Below the pieces are notes generated by a model. That model was not told the DNA's origin. It saw nothing but the letters and a program-made list of their open reading frames with translations, and searched no databases. The translations under genes were made by a program, and so were the position numbers. Positions 61,430 to 64,000 of a DNA stretch of 64,000 nt are shown here, piece after piece (position 1 is the stretch's first letter; every line of letters starts with the position of its first letter). Origin of the DNA: Thermoanaerobaculia bacterium (GTDB taxonomy: Bacteria > Acidobacteriota > Thermoanaerobaculia > UBA5066); NCBI GenBank assembly GCA_022071945.1, contig JAJVIN010000015.1:168411-232410 (forward strand). Reading direction: 5' to 3'.

Positions 61430-63853
61430 TCAGCGGTCCGGATGTACGGAATCGAGGGTGAGGGGCACGGGCAGCTGCACCAGGGCGAGAGCGCCGCCGC
61501 CTCGTCCGTTGGACAGCTGGACGTCGGCACAGTGCTCCTCGGCGATTCGCTTCACGATGGCCAGCCCGAGGCCCGTGCCGCCGCGGCGTCTCGTGAAGAA
61601 GGGCTCGAACAGGTGCTGTTCGTCCGCGGCGTCGACCCCGGGCCCCTCGTCCTCGATGCTGACACGGATGACGGGCAGGTCCTCGCTGACAGTCACGGAC
61701 GCCGCGACCGTCACCGTCCCGCCACTCGGGGAATGCTGGATCGCGTTCTCGATGAGGTTGTGGAACACCTCCTCGAGGCGCCGCCGTTCCATCAGGATCT
61801 CCGGCAAGCCGTCCGCGATGTGGCTGTGGAGGGTCACGCCGGAGGTCCGGGCGATGATCTCGCACGAACGCATGGCGCGGAGGATGACCTCGGTGACGGA
61901 GCCGGGTGACAGGGACGTCGAGAGCGGCCGGCCGAACTCGAGCAGCTCTTGCATGAAGCCGGTCAGCCTCCTGGTTTCCTCGGCGAGCACCCGGCGGTAT
62001 TCCGCGAAGCCATCCACGTTCGCGAACTCGTTCTCGAAGGCCTCGATGGTCGCCGAGATCGCGAAGAGCGGATTGCGGACCTCGTGGGCCACTCCCGCAA
62101 CGAGGGAACCGAGCGCCGCCATCGTCTGGCTGCTCCGCAAGGACTGTTGCAGCTTCACGAGAGGTGTGATGTCGCGCGCCAGGATGATGATGTGGTCCTT
62201 CAGGACGTCACCCTGCAGCACATTGGCCGTCACGTCCCAGTGGGCCGCGGAGGGACCGCGGACCTCCGCGAGGGCGAAGGACCCGCTTCTCGCGCCAAGC
62301 CTGCGGAAGGCCTTCTTGATGGCGGGCCACGGCTCCTCGGAGAGGGCGGGTAGCGGGCGTCCGACGATCTCGTTCCACGGAAGTCCCAGCAGCTCCCGTG
62401 TCGCGCGATTCGCGCGCAAGACAACTCCCGCCGGATCGAGGAGGAGGATCGGGAAGGGCACGGCGTCGAACGTGGCGCTCCACTCCGCCACCGCCTCCTG
62501 AAGCCGTGACTGAAGCTCGGTTTGCCGCGCGTCCGTCACGATTCGCTGGGTGATGTCACGGCCCACCGAGACGAAGTGGGTGATCCTTCCCCGCGCGTCG
62601 CGAATCGGCGTGATCGTCTTCTCTTCGTAGTAGAGATCCCCCGATCGCTTGCGGTTGACGAGGACTCCCCTGAAGACTTGGCCCGAAAGAATCGTCTCCC
62701 AGAGATTCTTGTAGACATCGGAGGTGTGGACGCCGGAGCGCAGGAACCCGACGTTGCGCCCGAGGGCCTCGTGGCGCGCCCAGCCCGTGTGAGAAGAGAA
62801 GGCCTGGTTGACGTACTCGATGGTTCCCTTCGTGTCGGTGGCGACGAGGATGTCGGCTGCCTGTTCGTTGAGCGCCTCGAACCTCAGGCGCTGGGACTCG
62901 GCGGCGTCGTAGGCCAGGCTGCGGCAGAGGGGCGCGTAGAGGGCGCGGGCGGCCTCCTCGGCGAGCCTCGCGTCGGCGAGACCGAAGGGCGCCGCGCCCG
63001 TCGTGGCGCACCAGAGGACCCAGGCACCTCGGCCGCCGAGGGGCACGGCAAGCTCGACGCCCTGCCATTCGGCCGCTCCCTCCTCGAGGGGTCTGGAGAA
63101 TGCTGTTCTTCCGGTCTCGAAGGCCTCCCGAACCAGTCTTCCTGGATCAGTGATGGGGTGCCGGTCATCCTGGTCTCCGATCAGGGAGATCTGGCTCCCC
63201 CCCTCCTCCCTCATCCAGAGTCTCGCAGAAGGCCATCGCGTCGTCCGCTTGATCGCATCCAGCGCCCTCTCGGCGGTCTCGTCGATCCCCAGGGTTCCCC
63301 CCACGGCGGTGAGGATCGCCGCGACCAGCTCGCGCCTGCAGCTGCTTCGCGCCTGGCCTTCCCGGTAGATCGAGACCGCGAGGGCCGCCTCCAGCTTGCG
63401 GAGGAGTCGCTGCATGGCTTCCGTATCGCCCGGGAAGGCCTCGGCGGACGGGAACCCCGCGGCCAGAAGACCCCTGTACCCGGGCAAGATCAGGGGCAGC
63501 AGGAGAACGTCGGAGGTTCCTTCGTCCAGTTGACTCCCGTCGAGCCGGGCGATCGTTTCCAGCCTCGACTGTGCAGCCTTGACGAAGGGATGGCCGGGTC
63601 CGAACTCCTGGGCGAGTTTCCTCGGAGAGACGGGCGGCGACAGGGGCGGATAGCGGAAGGCCAGGTGCGGCGCATCTTTCGAGTCGAACAGAAGGAGCCA
63701 GGTCCAGCTGGCCTCCAGCGCAAGGGCCGCCGCGCAGACGAGCGGCTGGGCCGTCGCCGCGAGCGAGTCGCCACCCGCCAGGACCTCGAGGGAGCACTCG
63801 AAAATCGCGCGCGTCCGGTGCTCCCTCATCTCGGGCCGGACATCGTGTGCCAA
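61430..63853 (-). CDS. GAF/PAS sensor histidine kinase
   Basis: 807 residues from TTG 63853, chosen because GGAGG lies exactly 7 nt upstream; ATG 63829 is the alternative. Two GAF-like regions occupy about 15-165 and 180-325, PAS domains about 340-455 (TDTKGTIEYVNQAFSSHTGW; VSVGRDITQR) and 470-570. HisKA carries His590 in GVAHEVRNPLF, and the HATPase ends the protein (FHNLIENAIQHSP; GGTGLGLAIVKRI). Cytosolic. It lies 117 nt upstream of the coupled chain and could be its master sensor. Confidence 0.9.
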   Translation of the reverse strand: MAHDVRPEMREHRTRAIFECSLEVLAGGDSLAATAQPLVCAAALALEASWTWLLLFDSKDAPHLAFRYPPLSPPVSPRKLAQEFGPGHPFVKAAQSRLETIARLDGSQLDEGTSDVLLLPLILPGYRGLLAAGFPSAEAFPGDTEAMQRLLRKLEAALAVSIYREGQARSSCRRELVAAILTAVGGTLGIDETAERALDAIKRTTRWPSARLWMREEGGSQISLIGDQDDRHPITDPGRLVREAFETGRTAFSRPLEEGAAEWQGVELAVPLGGRGAWVLWCATTGAAPFGLADARLAEEAARALYAPLCRSLAYDAAESQRLRFEALNEQAADILVATDTKGTIEYVNQAFSSHTGWARHEALGRNVGFLRSGVHTSDVYKNLWETILSGQVFRGVLVNRKRSGDLYYEEKTITPIRDARGRITHFVSVGRDITQRIVTDARQTELQSRLQEAVAEWSATFDAVPFPILLLDPAGVVLRANRATRELLGLPWNEIVGRPLPALSEEPWPAIKKAFRRLGARSGSFALAEVRGPSAAHWDVTANVLQGDVLKDHIIILARDITPLVKLQQSLRSSQTMAALGSLVAGVAHEVRNPLFAISATIEAFENEFANVDGFAEYRRVLAEETRRLTGFMQELLEFGRPLSTSLSPGSVTEVILRAMRSCEIIARTSGVTLHSHIADGLPEILMERRRLEEVFHNLIENAIQHSPSGGTVTVAASVTVSEDLPVIRVSIEDEGPGVDAADEQHLFEPFFTRRRGGTGLGLAIVKRIAEEHCADVQLSNGRGGGALALVQLPVPLTLDSVHPDR

Positions 63854-63959
63854 TCGATCACCTCCTCGAGCGTTTGAACCTAGAAACCGCAGAGCTGACG
63901 GGGAAAACACGGTAAAGTGTTGAAGAAGAACGGGGTACGGAGCGAAGGAGGATCACCCA

Positions 63960-64000
63960 ATGGGTGAGGGCATCGAGAGGCGAAGGAAGGCGAATGGGGC
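63960..64000 (+). CDS. Start of a gene cut off by the window edge
   Basis: ATG 63960 is preceded by GGAGG with 8-nt spacing and opens a frame with a basic start (MGEGIERRRKANG). Only 13 residues are visible; no function can be given. It is divergent from the GAF/PAS kinase. Confidence 0.5.
   Translation, partial: MGEGIERRRKANG

Overview
The window is a high-GC (roughly two-thirds G+C), gene-dense stretch of a bacterial chromosome with a Gram-negative envelope: RND/TolC efflux, a TonB-receptor remnant, a beta-barrel protein ending in Phe, and lipoproteins. The mix (a beta-propeller 'Reg_prop' histidine kinase, ABC permease-M1 peptidase fusion, many PAS kinases, PATAN/roadblock signalling, DUF2723 glycosyltransferase) suggests Acidobacteriota, perhaps Thermoanaerobaculia-like; Myxococcota or Gemmatimonadota cannot be excluded. 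No rRNA, tRNA, transposase, integrase, prophage or CRISPR array was recognised.

Layout. 1-10.5 kb: partial SprT-like metallopeptidase, CPBP-like membrane protein, 3-hydroxyisobutyrate dehydrogenase-family reductase, peptide-type substrate-binding protein, propeller histidine kinase coupled to a CoA-transferase, a small protein resembling the anthrax edema factor/CyaA/ExoY cyclase core, and an alpha/beta hydrolase. 10.6-18.8 kb: PLP decarboxylase with an apparent ACG start, secreted protein, VIT/VWA protein, M28 peptidase and an argF-arcC pair ending in a strong terminator. 18.8-25.05 kb: tetR-adaptor-RND efflux operon in which the pump and TolC channel are one 1489-residue ORF, with a palindromic operator in front. 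25.5-29.4 kb: metal-chelate/corrinoid-type ABC importer with a methyltransferase and the C-terminal stump of a TonB-dependent receptor.

29.4-36.8 kb: SPFH/NAD-kinase pair, heme-oxygenase-fold protein lacking its heme ligand, VOC protein, aldo/keto reductase, outer-membrane protein, SOUL protein, lipase and a small Cys protein. 36.8-42 kb: TetR regulator behind three abutting inverted repeats, acyl-CoA synthetase, and a coupled DUF2177-acyltransferase-DUF1295 set, probably lipid metabolism. 42-51.5 kb: ABC ATPase with an ABC-2 permease/M1 aminopeptidase fusion, DUF2723 protein, and a divergent LysR/MFS pair.

51.7-63.9 kb is a signalling island on the minus strand: receiver-PAS kinase coupled to a multi-PAS HisKA_2 kinase; an ABC-ATPase/dual-specificity-phosphatase fusion; two roadblock-like proteins; and a chain REC - EAL - PAS kinase - REC/PATAN - roadblock in which every junction is a 4-bp stop/start overlap; then a further PAS kinase. 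None of the response regulators carries a DNA-binding domain, so output is probably by protein-protein contact and c-di-GMP. This island, together with the cyclase-like gene at 8.6 kb, is the most promising place for an undescribed system.
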